Below, piece by piece: positions 21,901 to 31,722 of a DNA stretch of 64,000 nucleotides. Location of the stretch: assembly GCA_036850595.1 (NCBI GenBank), contig CM072148.1, positions 24,293,352-24,357,351 on the forward strand, read 5' to 3'. This DNA comes from Rhyacichthys aspro (taxonomy: Eukaryota; Chordata; Actinopteri; Gobiiformes; Rhyacichthyidae). The first letter of the stretch is position 1; each line of letters starts with the position of its first letter. A program made the position numbers and the translations under genes. The notes under the pieces were generated by a model. That model did not search any database. It saw nothing but the letters and a program-made list of their open reading frames with translations, and was not told the origin of the DNA.

Positions 21901-24900
21901 ACCTCCTGCCCGGTACCACACCTCCTAAGGGGCACCTCTACTCCCTGTCGGCACCGGAAAGGGAGGCCATGGAGGTCTACATCAGTGATGCCTTGGCTGC
22001 CGGGCTCATCCGTCCCTCTTCGTCACCTGCCGGGGCGGGGTTCTTCTTCGTGGATAAGAAGGATGGCTCGTTGAGGCCCTGCATAGACTACAGGGGCCTG
22101 AATGACATCACTGTAAAGAATCGCTACCCTCTTCCCCTCATTGCTTCTGCCTTCGAGCTGTTACAGGGAGCCACCATCTTCACCAAGCTGGACCTCCGTA
22201 ATGCCTACCATTTGGTCCGTATCCGGGAAGGCGATGAATGGAAGACAGCCTTCAACACACCCACCGGACACTACGAATACTTGGTGATGCCCTTCGGCCT
22301 CACCAATGCCCCGGCCGTATTTCAGGCCCTCATCAACGATGTGCTGAGAGACATGCTTAACAAGTTTGTGTTCGTGTACCTGGATGACATCCTGATCTTC
22401 TCTCAAACCAAGCAGGAACACATAATTCATGTTCAGTCTGTTCTGCAACGTCTGCTCGAGAACTCCCTGTTTGTGAAGGCGGAGAAGTGTGAGTTCCATG
22501 CCTCCTCTGTTCCTTTCCTGGGGTACATCATCGGCCAGAACCGCATGGAGATGGACCCTACTAAGGTCTCTGCTGTCGCCACCTGGCCCGTCCCCGACTC
22601 TCGTAAGCAGCTACAGCGGTTCCTGGGGTTTGCCAACTTCTATCGACGGTTCATTCGGGGGTACAGCACCGTGGCCGCCCCTCTCACCGCCCTCACCTCC
22701 ACCAAAGTACCCTTCCACTGGACTGAAGCCGCCGAGGAGGCGTTCCAGCACCTGAAGGGCCGATTCAGTTCGGCCCCCATCCTTCTGGTCCCTGACCCGG
22801 ATAGACAGTTTGTGGTGGAAGTGGACGCCTCAGACGTGGGAGTGGTCCTTTCTCAGCGATCCGCTGAGGACCAGAAGCTGCACCCCTGCGCCTTCTTCTC
22901 TAGGCGTCTGTCACCCGCAGAGAGAAATTATGACATTGGTAACCGGGAGCTGTTGGCGGTGAAGTTGGCGCTGGAGGAGTGGCGCCACTGGTTGGAGGGA
23001 ACCCAGCAGCAAGAACCTGGAATATATACGCTCCGCTAAGAGACTGAACTCTCGTCAGGCCCGGTGGGCACTGTTTTTCACCAGGTTTAATTTTTCCCTC
23101 TCATACCGGCCGGGTTCCCGGAATGTAAAACCTGACGCCCTGTCACGCCAGTTTTTGGTCGGTGAGGAGAGCACCTGTAGTCCGGACACCATTCTTCCCA
23201 GTACACGCCTGCTACCCACACTCACCTGGGGGATAGAGGAGCGGGTGAAGGCCGCCTTGGTAAACCAGCCGGGGCCCAGTTCCTGTCCCTAGGACAAGCT
23301 GTTTGTTCCTCAGGACTTGAGGTCAGACGTCCTGCAGTGGGCCCACAGTTCCCGGCTCACCTGTCACCCCAGAATCCAGCGAACGAAGGAGGTCCTGCAG
23401 CGACGGTTCTGGTGGTCCACACTTGAGGAAGACACCAGGGAGTTTGTTAATGCCTGCCCCGTCTGCAACCAACATAAGGCTCCTCGCCGGGCCCCTGCCG
23501 GGTTCCTGCAACCTCTGCCCGTGCCTCATCGACCCTGGTCTCACATCTCTCTGGACTTTGTAACCGGTCTGCCACTGTCAGGGGTTTACACCACCATCTT
23601 GACGGTGGTGGACCGGTTCAGCAAGATGGCGCATTTTGTTCCACTCCCCAAGCTCCCTTCAGCCAAGGAAACTGCTGAACTGGTCCTGCAGCATGTTTTC
23701 CGGCTTCACGGCCTCCCATCTGATGTGGTATCAGATCGAGGTCCCCAGTTCACCTCAATATTCTGGCGGGAGTTCTGTCGACTACTAGGAGCCTCCACCA
23801 GTCTGTCTTCCGGGTTTCATCCCCAGTCCAACGGCCAGTCTGAGAGGTTCAACCAGGAGATGGAGACAGCGCTCCGCTGTATGGCGTCCAGGCTCCCCTC
23901 GACCTGGTCCAAGCAGCTGTTGTGGGTCGAATACGCCCACAATACGCTGAAGAGCTCCGCCACAGGACTCTCTCCCTTCCAATGCGCCTACGGCTTCCAG
24001 CCACCATTGTTTCCGGCCCTGGAAAGAGAAGCCTCCTGCCCGTCTGTTGAGGCCTTCATCCGCCGCTGCCGCCAGACCTGGGCCCAGGCCAGGTCAGTGC
24101 TCACTCGAGCTGCGGACCGGTACTCAACAGCCGCCAACCGTCATCGCTCCCAGGCTCCCCTTTACGAGGTGGGCCAGAAGGTGTGGTTGTCCACCCGGGA
24201 CCTGCCACTGAGGGTAGAGTCCAGGAAACTGGCCCCCAAGTTCATTGGGCCGTTTCCCATCACGAAGGTTATCAACCCTGTGGCGGTCAGGCTCCAGCTG
24301 CCCCATTCCATGCGGATCCACCCGACCTTCCACGTCTCTAAGGTCAAGCCTTTTCGGGAGAGCCCGCTCATGCCTGCCTCTCGGCCACCACCTCCTCCTC
24401 GGATCATCGACGGGGCCCCCGCCTTCACGGTCCACCGCCTGCTACGCTCTCGGCGCCGTGGGAGGGGTCTGCAATACCTAGTCGACTGGGAGGGTTACGG
24501 TCCGGAGGAGAGGTCGTGGGTCCCCGCTCGTCACATCCTGGATGCTCAGCTCATTCGTGAGTTTCATCGCTGCCACCCTGATCAGCCCTCCAGGGGCTCC
24601 ACTGCTGATGGGGGCGTCAATGTTGGGACTCGGCCCTCCTCCTCCTCCGAGGCATCATCCGGGATAGAAGAGGCTGAGAGGGACTTCTCAGATGAGTTTT
24701 CCGTCTCTAACCACGCGCTCTGCCTCGGCGTCCTTGGCATCGTTCTGCTCTTCCCTCGTCTGTACCTCCGCACGGCCAGCGGACTCTACGGGCTGCGGAC
24801 TCCTCGCTACGTCTTCGGCGACCACAGTAAGCTCCTCTCTCTCATTCCACGTGGCCGGGGAACCGAACTCGTTCCTCAGCCCTTCCCCGTGCTTTAGAGA

Positions 24901-26443
24901 CTGTGTGCGGGCTTTCGGCCTGAAGAGAGACCTAAACTCTGTAGTGACTCATTCTGCTCCGCTCCCTGTTTGCTACTGTGGTAATAAAGGTTATTACCAA
25001 CTGTACCACTTCTCCTGTGTACTGCTTTTGGGTCCAAACCACCCCCGTTACAAAAAATGCATAGGGACATACCTTTACAATTACATCTGGAAGGTCCGCT
25101 GTCATCCTGGAAAGGGTATGTTTAGAGTTAAGAGTTTTTGCCATCAGGACTTCAAGTGTAGGTATTAGTGCACCATAGGAACAGTTATCCCCTTGTAAAA
25201 TGTCCAGTGCAGCTGTAAGGGGCTTCATTGCAATGCAGTACTCATGCAGGAACTGATACTCCTTTTCATTGAAGCACTTGACTCCCATCTTGTTGCACAG
25301 GGTATTCAGCTCATTCATGGGAATTTCTGTGATCCTGTCAACAGCCTCATAAAAGGAATTCCACCTTGTGGATGATGGTACCAGGAGCTTTCTCTGGCTG
25401 ACTTCCTGCACATGCTCTGATGCAACTGTTGATCGACTTGCTTTAGTCCAAAGAGCTGTGCATTTTGCTATACTAATCCTATATACAGCTCTAGTGTTTG
25501 TATTTTCAGTTAAGTATTTTTCAATATCCCCTGTGGAAATTAAGTTGATTGTATGTGACGCACACCGGTAGTGTGGGGGAAGTGTAAGCTGACCTTCATC
25601 ATTCTCAGTGGAGAGGGCTTCTGTGAGATCTGTAAAAGTTACACCTTGCTCCTCCTCTTCATCATCAGACTCAGAAGTTGCAGGCTGATATGTTTTGAAT
25701 GCTTTAATGAAATTTGAGGCATTATCTGTGACTGTGGCAACAACTTTGTTAAGCACACCATATGAAGAGTGAATCTGTTCTAATTCTGATGCAATTACAT
25801 CAAAAGTGTGTCTGCCTCTCATTCTCTTGCATGCTAAAGCAGCTTTGTTACGCTGTAATGTGCTTTTATTAAACCAGTGAACTGTTACACCCATGTAACT
25901 TCTGTTGTTTGCTGTCCAAATGTCAGCAGTCGTGGATACAAAGTTTATCTCCTCCAAAGCAGCTTTTAAATTGGCTTCCATTGTTGCATATTCTTTTTCC
26001 AAATAACCAGCGAATGTCTTTCTGCGTGGCAGCTGTACCTTGTTGTGTGTTGGTATTTTTTCGATGATACGGCGAAAGGAGGGGGAGTCCACCGTGCAAA
26101 TTGGAAGCATTTCCTCCACAATGTATCCAGCGACGAGTCTGTTAAGACTTTCCCCACTTACATTTTGCGTTTGACGGGAGAAGTCTAACTTTTGCTGTTT
26201 AGCTGTAGAGGGACAACTATCATCCGAGTCCGCCAGCAGAACTGCTTTCTCCACTAGCTTCAGCGTACTGTGCTGTCCTTTTAGATGTTTCAACAAGTTC
26301 GACGTACAGTTTTTCGCTGTTGAAAGTCTTTTGTCCACCACACATATTTGACATCGGACAATAATGTTTTTACCCTTAATGTCGATAAAGTCAAAGTAAT
26401 GTTTGTATTTCCAGTTGTCGTAAGCGCTTTTTGCTCCATCCAT
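18977..26443 (-). CDS. hAT transposase, two exons (26443-25073, 19498-18977)
   Basis: Exon 1 encodes 457 residues. A BED-type zinc finger lies near residues 30-60 (CQICVVDKR ... SNLLKHLKGQH). The RNase H-like core follows, with Asp in STTADIWTA, Asp in ATVTDNASN and the CASHTINLI Cys/His block. Exon 1 ends at AAAG followed by intron GTATGT (minus strand, at 25072). Exon 2 begins after TTTTTAG at 19498, in phase 0. It carries the C-terminal dimerisation block (NTPTPSSAPVERLFSLGG, LSDRRFEMLLLMRYN), with stop at 18977. The sum is 630 residues with no stop, a typical hAT length. The splice sites are my inference. The intron now contains a 5.4-kb chromovirus in opposite orientation, which might hinder splicing. 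The frame itself looks intact. Confidence 0.85.
19670..20308 (+). repeat. 5' LTR of the chromovirus
   Basis: Starts TGTCACAGCTG after a run of A and ends CCCCCGTTACA. From about 19956 onward it matches 24699-25052 with roughly three differences in about 350 bases. AATAAAGG near 20240 is a plausible poly(A) signal. A TATA-like ACTATGTAAG lies about 30 bases before the inferred transcript start at 19831. Confidence 0.85.
20311..20320 (+). promoter_or_regulatory. Self-priming primer binding site candidate
   Basis: ACAATCTGGC, two bases after the 5' LTR, is the exact reverse complement of GCCAGATTGT at 19831-19840 inside the LTR. No usual tRNA-type TGG start is present after the LTR. In Tf1-type chromoviruses the first bases of the transcript fold back on the primer binding site, and this arrangement fits that. 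Confidence 0.65.
20326..21459 (+). CDS. gag: Chromovirus gag with CCHC knuckle, running into protease
   Basis: The ATG at 20326 follows the LTR closely; the upstream in-frame extension is LTR sequence and is not used. The protein begins with a coiled-coil-prone region (LAWVEGALQQHEAQLASN), then an Ala/Pro linker. The capsid-like domain follows (APERYSGDPESCNPFLTNC, HLTGRARLWGTAEW, FRTQARLSNWN), then a basic linker and a CCHC knuckle CLYCGQTGHFVSRC. Just after the start of protease the frame is lost: the DSGAD active-site block near 21437 is in another frame. The gag frame stops at 21459. A one-base loss near 21405 would explain it. Confidence 0.85.
   Translation: MDPADTSSPQTRLAWVEGALQQHEAQLASNAAEARQSASALERALTSLATQVQQLAATVSQQAVSASAPAPLAPAPILPASTAPEPQVGAPERYSGDPESCNPFLTNCSILFALQPHTFASEAARVAFTINHLTGRARLWGTAEWERGTSACSSFQAFSEELRKVFGPVSLGPDASGGLMSQRQGNRTVADYTIDFRTQARLSNWNSAAQCDAFLNGVAPYIKNELVSFDLPASLDGLIELTSRLDRRIQARRRELRREGVEQRRSTRLCGSLAAPDPLSEPTPGEGEPMQVGRTSLTPEERDRRRRGNLCLYCGQTGHFVSRCPLKGEGSAVKRGIVLSRTRDFAPNSRPLFHVQLLLAGALTPSPLSLTLGRTST
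21460..23039 (+). pseudogene. pol: Chromovirus pol: protease end, RT, start of RNase H
   Basis: The open frame (ATG at 21504) covers the end of protease (LRSPNLPVILGYPWLRRHNPHIDW) and RT, with IDYRGLNDITVKNRYPLP, MPFGLTNAPAVFQ and catalytic YLDDILIF (near 22378). RNase H starts with VVEVDASDVGVV and NRELLAVKLALEEWRHWLEG. It then loses frame at about 23010, where the TDHKNL-type block of relatives is deleted, and stops at 23039. Catalytic residues of RT are present. The break in RNase H is a small deletion with frame change. Confidence 0.85.
23040..24897 (+). pseudogene. pol: Chromovirus integrase and chromodomain, fused into LTR
   Basis: From 23317 the 526-residue frame covers the zinc-binding region (HSSRLTCHPRIQRTKEVL, CPVCNQHK) and the integrase core with Asp in SLDFVTGLP, Asp in VVSDRGPQF and Glu in GQSERFNQEM. 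A GPY-like module (KFIGPFPITKVINP) and a chromodomain near 24470-24540 (LQYLVDWEGYGPEERSWVPA) follow. The true pol end has been deleted together with the U3 of the 3' LTR. The reading frame therefore runs about 65 residues into LTR sequence and stops at 24897. A TAG at about 23290 separates this frame from RNase H. Confidence 0.85.
24699..25052 (+). repeat. 3' LTR remnant of the chromovirus (U3 deleted)
   Basis: Matches 19956-20308 of the 5' LTR and ends CCCCCGTTACA. The first about 286 bases of the LTR are missing. The junction lies in TCAGATGAG/TTTTCCGTCTC near 24695. Confidence 0.85.
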
Positions 26444-26745
26444 GCTGCAGTTGTTTATTGCGGCTGGGTCCCAAATTGATGACGTTACGCAGCGAGTGCC
26501 GCCAACGTGTCATTGACATGAGACTCTATATTTTTCCTGATCGTTTTACAATTTAAGAAAACCTCTGGGAGTTCTGTCGTCCTAAGAGTAATGCAGTAGT
26601 AACGTTGCGTTACTCGACTTGTAACTATGCTCTAATTACAGCATTAAAAAATATAACGCCGTTACATTACTCCGTTACTAAAAAAGTAATCTAATTACAG
26701 TAACGCGTTACTAGTAACGCGTTACTGCCCAACACTGATCGTGAA

Positions 26746-26891
26746 CCGAACTTTCAACCTCCCATTGTAGCAAACAGTTCATTAATAAAAGGGTAAATAG
26801 TGCTACAAACAAAAAGAAACAGATTAGAGAATAAAAACGTGCATTGCATATAAAAATAAAAATTATACCTAAATGAGGAGCATCAAAACAG
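26746..26891 (-). mobile_element. Piece of the L1/Tx1-like LINE between two hAT insertions
   Basis: A short noncoding segment between the 3' duplication of one hAT and the 5' duplication of the next. By position it belongs to the region between ORF1 and ORF2 of the minus-strand LINE. Confidence 0.6.
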
Positions 26892-28413
26892 CAGTGTTGG
26901 GAGTAACGCGTTACTTTTGTAACGAGTTACAGTAGTATATTATTTTTTGGTGTAATGGAGTAATATAACGCATTACAAATAAAAAGTTACATAGTATATT
27001 ACCCGTTACAATCTCAGTAACGTGCACTACAAATAAATTTAGCTTAAAATGGCCAACATTTACACCACCAGAAAAAATATCAAAGTGACCAACAAATGCA
27101 GGAGAAGATCAGTGGCGCGCAGTAAATGTCACGTAAGCCAGCTAATCTACTGTGTATGGGTGAATGATGACTGCTGAGTAGTGATCTGCGGTTCGAACGA
27201 ATCGTTCAAAACTCGAGAGTCACTTTACTGAATCGGGAGTCGTGATTCTCCGCCTCTATTAACTTGTTCACTGACTCGTCCCTGTTATTGCTTGCTAAAC
27301 TACGGTCCTGCCAGCCGTGGTTTCTTTTTCTGCTGTCTGGTTAGCTGCCGCTATGTTTAGAGCGCTATTACACCACTTTTTACGGTAACAGCGGATGACT
27401 GTTGCCGTAATGAATGGTATAATTTTGCACTAAAAATTACGTGCAGCTCATTTGACCACAGGGAGACGAAAGTCCACTCATTTGACTACAGTTTGAAACA
27501 CTAACGGCAATAAAGAAACAGAAAACAACAATATTGCTATTTAATTATAAGTGCGGTTTGTTTGATGCATAGCAGGAATATTAAATAGAGGATTTATGAT
27601 AGTGGATTATTGACTGCTTTTAAATATGCCTTAGGTTACTTTGATGTCTTTAGGTTAAAGACATAAATGAGTTCATAAGATTAATAAGTCACTTAAATAA
27701 GTTAATAAATGAATTCATAGTTGATAAATAAATAAGTTACATATATGGTTAAAGCTGTTAAAAAGTATTAGTAGTTTTATTTTAATTGTGAGATGTCTGT
27801 CCTCTTTTTTTTCTCACAATAAAATTTTCATTCATTTTCACATTTCAAATGAGTGGTTTTAGCAATATCAATGAATCAGTGGGGACTGGGAGTGGGTGGA
27901 CATTGGGTGCGTATATGGGTTTCTGCACACTCTAGGTCACTGACTCAGTGACTCAAATGACTCAAAAACTCGATTCTTTTTGGTGAGTGATTCATTTAAA
28001 CTCGAGTCAGTAAAAAGAATCAAACTTCCCATCACTACTGCTGAGGTGAATTATACATTTGTGAGATGGACCTATTCCCACTATTTCGAATTTGGACAAT
28101 AATATAATAGTCAAGTGCAAACTTTGCGCTTCACCAAAGGAACTCTCAACATCAAGGGTTGGTACAAGCAACTTGAAAAAGCACCTGGAGCGGTGCCATG
28201 CTAACTCCAAGCAAGAAAAAGAATGTCATGTTTTATCACTAGAACATAGGCTACACTAAAATCTGTCTTCATTTTGGTGAAAGTAACTTCAAAGTAATGT
28301 AACTCATTACATTTCAGAGACAGTAATATTGTAATATAAATATATTATGTTTTATTTACAGTAACTAGTAATATATAATGTATTACAATTTTTGAGTAAC
28401 TTGCCCAACACTG
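26892..28413 (+). mobile_element. Non-autonomous hAT element with 8-bp duplication and BED-finger remnant
   Basis: It begins CAGTGTTGGGAGTAACGCG and ends TTGCCCAACACTG. CAAAACAG flanks both ends (26884-26891 and 28414-28421). Near 28100-28200 the + strand encodes a BED-type finger remnant (VKCKLCASPKE ... SNLKKHLERCH) followed by a stop, so this is a deletion derivative of an autonomous hAT. It shares the CAGTGTTGGG terminus with the full-length hAT at 18242-26737, which could in principle act on it. It contains a further insertion at 27179-28037. Confidence 0.88.
27179..28037. mobile_element. hAT-type MITE nested in a hAT MITE
   Basis: The 859-bp element runs from TAGTGATCTGCGGTTCG to GAAGT-type end CTTCCCATCACTA, inside a perfect 8-bp duplication CTGCTGAG (27171-27178 and 28038-28045). 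Subterminal sequence contains repeated ACTCGAGTCA-like and TGACTC motifs at both ends. There is no coding content. The terminus differs from the host MITE, so it is a different hAT family. Confidence 0.85.
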
Positions 28414-29042
28414 CAAAACAGCAAAATAAGATTAGCACATATTATACTGGCCATGGACAAGTAATGTACCAGTGGTTCTAGCAATGTAAAGTTCAGCCTC
28501 ATCTTTGTAAACAAGAACAAAACTAAGGTGTAGCGCAAGTCTTCAAATAGAGGAAAATAACGCAGCGAAGCTGGAGCTAATACATTATCAGTCAAGCTAT
28601 TATGAGCAGAGTGTGTTTTGAAACCATAGCATAGTAAATACCAAAACTGCGTGGATCCGTCGATTGATTAGTCCACCGGTGTGCTCGAGCAAGGAGGGCG
28701 AAGTGAGAATGCTAGCCGCTTCCGTCTCCCCTCATCGGTCATGATAAACAGCTTGGCTGGATAGTGAAGCGCAGGCTTAAGTCCTAGATTGTACAGGTCT
28801 TTCATTACTCCGCGGTATGCAGAGCGCTGCTGTACCACCTCCAGGCAGTAGTCTTCAAAAACGTGAATCAGAGTATCATTATACTTCAACTTGCCTCGCA
28901 TTTCCCTGGCTTTGCGTATCACGAGCTCCCTACCTTGATAATTGTGGAAGCACACAACCACCGCTCTGGGTTTCTCGCCGGGGCCCGGCTTTGCTGTTAG
29001 TGTGCAATGGGCCCGGTCTAATTCAAGAGCCTTTCCCAATGT
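28414..29042 (-). pseudogene. L1/Tx1-like ORF1, C-terminal part
   Basis: On the minus strand from 29042 down to 28668 the frame carries KPRAVVVCFHNYQGRELV, GKLKYNDTLIHVFEDYC and LGLKPALHYPAKLFIM, the C-terminal domain of an L1-type ORF1 RNA-binding protein. It then has a basic tail and stop. The N-terminal part is at 33234-33660; a mag-type LTR element sits between them with a 5-bp duplication. Confidence 0.78.
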
Positions 29043-29216
29043 TGTGTTGATAAGAGTAATATGATCAGTTATATGTAATAAAATGTACACCACTAGGTGG
29101 CAGCACAGGGTAAAAAGTGGTGGTATTATGTTGAGCAACACTGAAAGGAGTTCATTAAAAAAGCTTGTTCGCTACTACCCACGTCTTATTTTTTATGTTT
29201 TATGGAAAACATAACA
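29043..29216 (+). repeat. 5' LTR (174 bp) of mag-type element
   Basis: Bounded by AATGT on the left and by TGGTACCAGGAGTGG on the right, which is the probable primer binding site. I could not match that site confidently to a particular tRNA. Confidence 0.85.
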
Positions 29217-29250
29217 TGGTACCAGGAGTGGTCCTACAGCAGCGGCAGTC

Positions 29251-30059
29251 ATGGAAAGTGTGAAACCGCCAGACGCCGTGAATTGGACTGGAAATCTGGA
29301 CTGTGAGTGGCGAACTTTTAAACAGCGATTCATGCTATACCTGCAAGCTGTCGGGCTCGATAGCAAGCCTGATGCGCAGAAGATTGCATTGCTTCTTACC
29401 GTAGCAGGACCACAAGCGGTGGAAGTTTACAACACGTTTGTTTGCTGACACTGATGAAAAGGAAAAGTTTGATTCAGTCGTTAAAAAGTTTGATGAACAC
29501 TGTTCTCCGAAAAAGAATGAGACCTTCGAGAGGTACGTTTTTCGCTCATGTGCTGCAGCCTGCAGAAACTTTTGATACATTTTTGACGGACTTGAAACTC
29601 AAAGCTAGAACATGCAACTTTGGAATACTGCAAGAGTCAATGATAAGAGACCAAATAGTGATAACGATAAGAAAGTGAGAGAGAGACTTTTGCGAGAGAC
29701 TGAACTAATGTTAGCCGGTGCTGTGAAAATATGTCATGCCAGTGAATTAGCACTGCAACACGCCAAGACGTTCAGCGGGACGGCGAGGGATTACAGAAGG
29801 AGCAGCGGTAGCGATGGTGTCGACAAGACAGGCAGCAAACAACAATAAGCACAAAATGACATACAATAAAGGACCAAAGGATTCAGAAAAATTTATGTGC
29901 AAAAGGTGTGGCACCAGACATGCGAGAAAACAATGTCCAGCGTATGGAAAAATATGCAACAAGTGTAAAGGACAAAACCACATCGCTAAACAATGCTTCA
30001 CCAAAAGTAAACAAAACCAAAAGACACAAAAGGCAGATGTAGACTCACAGTTAAAGTGA
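29251..30059 (+). pseudogene. gag: mag-type gag with two CCHC knuckles, frameshifted
   Basis: ATG at 29251 opens VKPPDAVNWTGNLDCEWRTF and LYLQAVGLDSKPDAQKIALL, a mag-type capsid start. The frame breaks near 29445. It continues as FAHVLQPAETFDTFLTDLKL in a second frame, then shifts again near 29620 and 29810. Two adjacent knuckles follow (CKRCGTRHARKQC and CNKCKGQNHIAKQC). The last frame ends KADVDSQLK at a TGA at 30057-30059. At least three frame changes make this a dead gag. Confidence 0.8.
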
Positions 30060-31378
30060 AAAGAAAATGTCACACACTCATGTTCATAGTTGTACCAGAT
30101 GGGCACGAGTCACTGCTCGGAGACAAAGCATGTGAGAGACTAGGTCTTGTGAAACGGGTGTACAACATAAACAGACTTGGGCCAAAAGGTGTAGAAGGGA
30201 TAGTCAACCATTACCCAGACATATTCAAGGGGTTTGGTGTCTTACCGTTCAATTATAAAATACAGCTGAAAGAAGGAGCCCAGCCTGTTGTTCATGCACC
30301 TAGACGCGTACCAGTAGCTCTCAGAGACAAACTAAAGCAGGAACTTGATCGGATGGAGTCACTTGCAGTGATAAAGAAAGTGGAGGAGCCCACTGAATGG
30401 GTTAACTCCATGGTGTGCATCAAGAAGCCAACTGGTGCTCTTCAAGTATGTATGGATCCAAAAGACTTAAATGCCAACATTAAAAGAGAGCACTATCAGA
30501 TTCCAACAAGGGATGAAATAACAAGTGAAATGGCTGGTGCTACGTTCTTCAGAAAATGGGATGCGTCACAAGGTTTTTTGCAACTCAAGCTACATGAGGA
30601 CAGTACAAAATACTGCACATTCAATACACCATTCGGACAATACTGCTTTCTGAGGATGCCATTTGGAATCTCTTCAGCTCCTGACGTATTCCATAGGACT
30701 ATGGAGCACGTGATAGGAGGACTTAAAGGGGTCAGAGTATATGTGGACGACATCATATTGTGGGGATCCACAATTGAACAACACAATGAGAGACCCAGTA
30801 ATGTACTGCAAAGGGTCCAACGGTATGGACTCAAACTGAACAGAGCAAAATGTCAGTTCGGAGTGACTGAAATCACCTTCCTGGGGGACAAGTTAACAGA
30901 AGATGGTATTGAACCAGACCAGGAAATGCCACGTCCTGAGGATAAAAAAGGTGTACTGAGAGTACTGGGGATGATCAACTTCATCGGGAAGTTTATTCCA
31001 AACTTGTCTTCAAAAACTGTGTACCTGAGACAGCTTCTACATGATGGATGCGAATTCCACTGGAGTGACAGTCATGAAAAAGAGTGGCTACAACTAAAAA
31101 ATACACTCACCTCAGAACCAGTTTTGGCATATTTTGACCCAACCAAACAGACAAAGATATCGACAGACTCGTCAAAGATTGGAATAGGAGCCGTGTTGTT
31201 ACAGGCAGATGGTGACGACTGGAGGCCAGTAGCCTATGCATCAAGGGCAATGACCGCATCAGAATGCCACTACGCTCAAATTGAGAAAGAATGTTTGGGA
31301 CTTATATGTTTGAGAAATTCCATAGCTATGTCTATGGATTACCCACCTTTGTGGCAGAAATGGACCACAAGCCGTTAA
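30056..31378 (+). CDS. pol: mag-type RT and start of RNase H
   Basis: The frame starts inside the end of protease (FIVVPDGHESLLGDKACERLGL). RT follows, with VCMDPKDLNANIKREHYQIP, MPFGISSAPDVFHRTM and catalytic YVDDIILW (near 30740), then RNase H (STDSSKIGIGAVLLQADG, YAQIEKECLGLI). The frame is lost near 31310, and the MDHKPLIAI block lies in another frame. The typical Asp-Thr-Gly-Ala protease segment is missing upstream. The sequence jumps from the gag linker directly to the protease end, a deletion of roughly 60 or more codons. Confidence 0.82.
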   Translation: MKRKCHTLMFIVVPDGHESLLGDKACERLGLVKRVYNINRLGPKGVEGIVNHYPDIFKGFGVLPFNYKIQLKEGAQPVVHAPRRVPVALRDKLKQELDRMESLAVIKKVEEPTEWVNSMVCIKKPTGALQVCMDPKDLNANIKREHYQIPTRDEITSEMAGATFFRKWDASQGFLQLKLHEDSTKYCTFNTPFGQYCFLRMPFGISSAPDVFHRTMEHVIGGLKGVRVYVDDIILWGSTIEQHNERPSNVLQRVQRYGLKLNRAKCQFGVTEITFLGDKLTEDGIEPDQEMPRPEDKKGVLRVLGMINFIGKFIPNLSSKTVYLRQLLHDGCEFHWSDSHEKEWLQLKNTLTSEPVLAYFDPTKQTKISTDSSKIGIGAVLLQADGDDWRPVAYASRAMTASECHYAQIEKECLGLICLRNSIAMSMDYPPLWQKWTTSR

Positions 31379-31521
31379 TAGCCATAATAAAGAAAAACAT
31401 CAATGAAATGTCACCACGTATCCAGAGGCTCATGATGAGGCTACAGCGCTATGACTTCAACCTGATCTACACACCAGGTAAGCTCATTGTGCTAGAGCTA
31501 CGGTACAGAGCCAAGACCTGA
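31291..31521 (+). pseudogene. pol: mag-type RNase H, C-terminal piece in shifted frame
   Basis: FEKFHSYVYGLPTFVAEMDHKPL and PRIQRLMMRLQRYDFNL are the last RNase H blocks, one frame away from the upstream RT frame. Confidence 0.75.
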
Positions 31522-31722
31522 AGGAGAGCACCACAGAAACTGATGTAAATCTTCATGTAAACATGGTTGCTAAGTCACTACCAGTATCAGACATGAAATT
31601 CAAACAAATAGGCAGCTGAAACAGAAAACGACACTTACCTGCAGAGAGTCATCAAACATCTGAACCAAGGATGGCCAAGAGGTAAATGCCAACAGTACTA
31701 CAATATCAGGGCAGAGCTAAGT

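Larger units (their letters stand above)
19670..25052 (+). mobile_element. Sushi-type chromovirus (Ty3/gypsy), 3' LTR lacking U3
   Basis: The 5' LTR is 639 bp (19670-20308). The 3' LTR survives only from about 24699 to 25052. AAAAA flanks both sides (19665-19669 and 25053-25057). Gag, protease, RT, RNase H, integrase and a C-terminal chromodomain follow in the usual order, so this is a sushi-like vertebrate chromovirus. A 10-nt complement between 19831-19840 and 20311-20320 points to Tf1-like self-priming. Frameshifts in protease and RNase H, a stop before integrase, and the LTR deletion make it a dead copy. GC content is much higher than in the surrounding AT-rich repeats. Confidence 0.9.
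18242..26737 (-). mobile_element. Full-length hAT DNA transposon, interrupted by a chromovirus
   Basis: The ends are inverted repeats, CAGTGTTGGGC at 18242 and GCCCAACACTG at 26737, inside a perfect 8-bp duplication ATCGTGAA (18234-18241 and 26738-26745). That duplication length and the CAG terminus are hAT hallmarks. Subtracting the chromovirus and its 5-bp duplication leaves about 3.1 kb, a normal autonomous hAT size. The transposase gene is on the minus strand in two exons, and the frame is open throughout as far as I can read. The subterminal DNA is rich in AAAAGTAATC and AACGCG repeats, a usual place for transposase binding sites. Confidence 0.92.

Noticed and set aside
27179..28037. Single larger hAT (26892-28413) without nested insertion
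   Set aside because: The inner element has its own distinct ends and a separate perfect 8-bp duplication.
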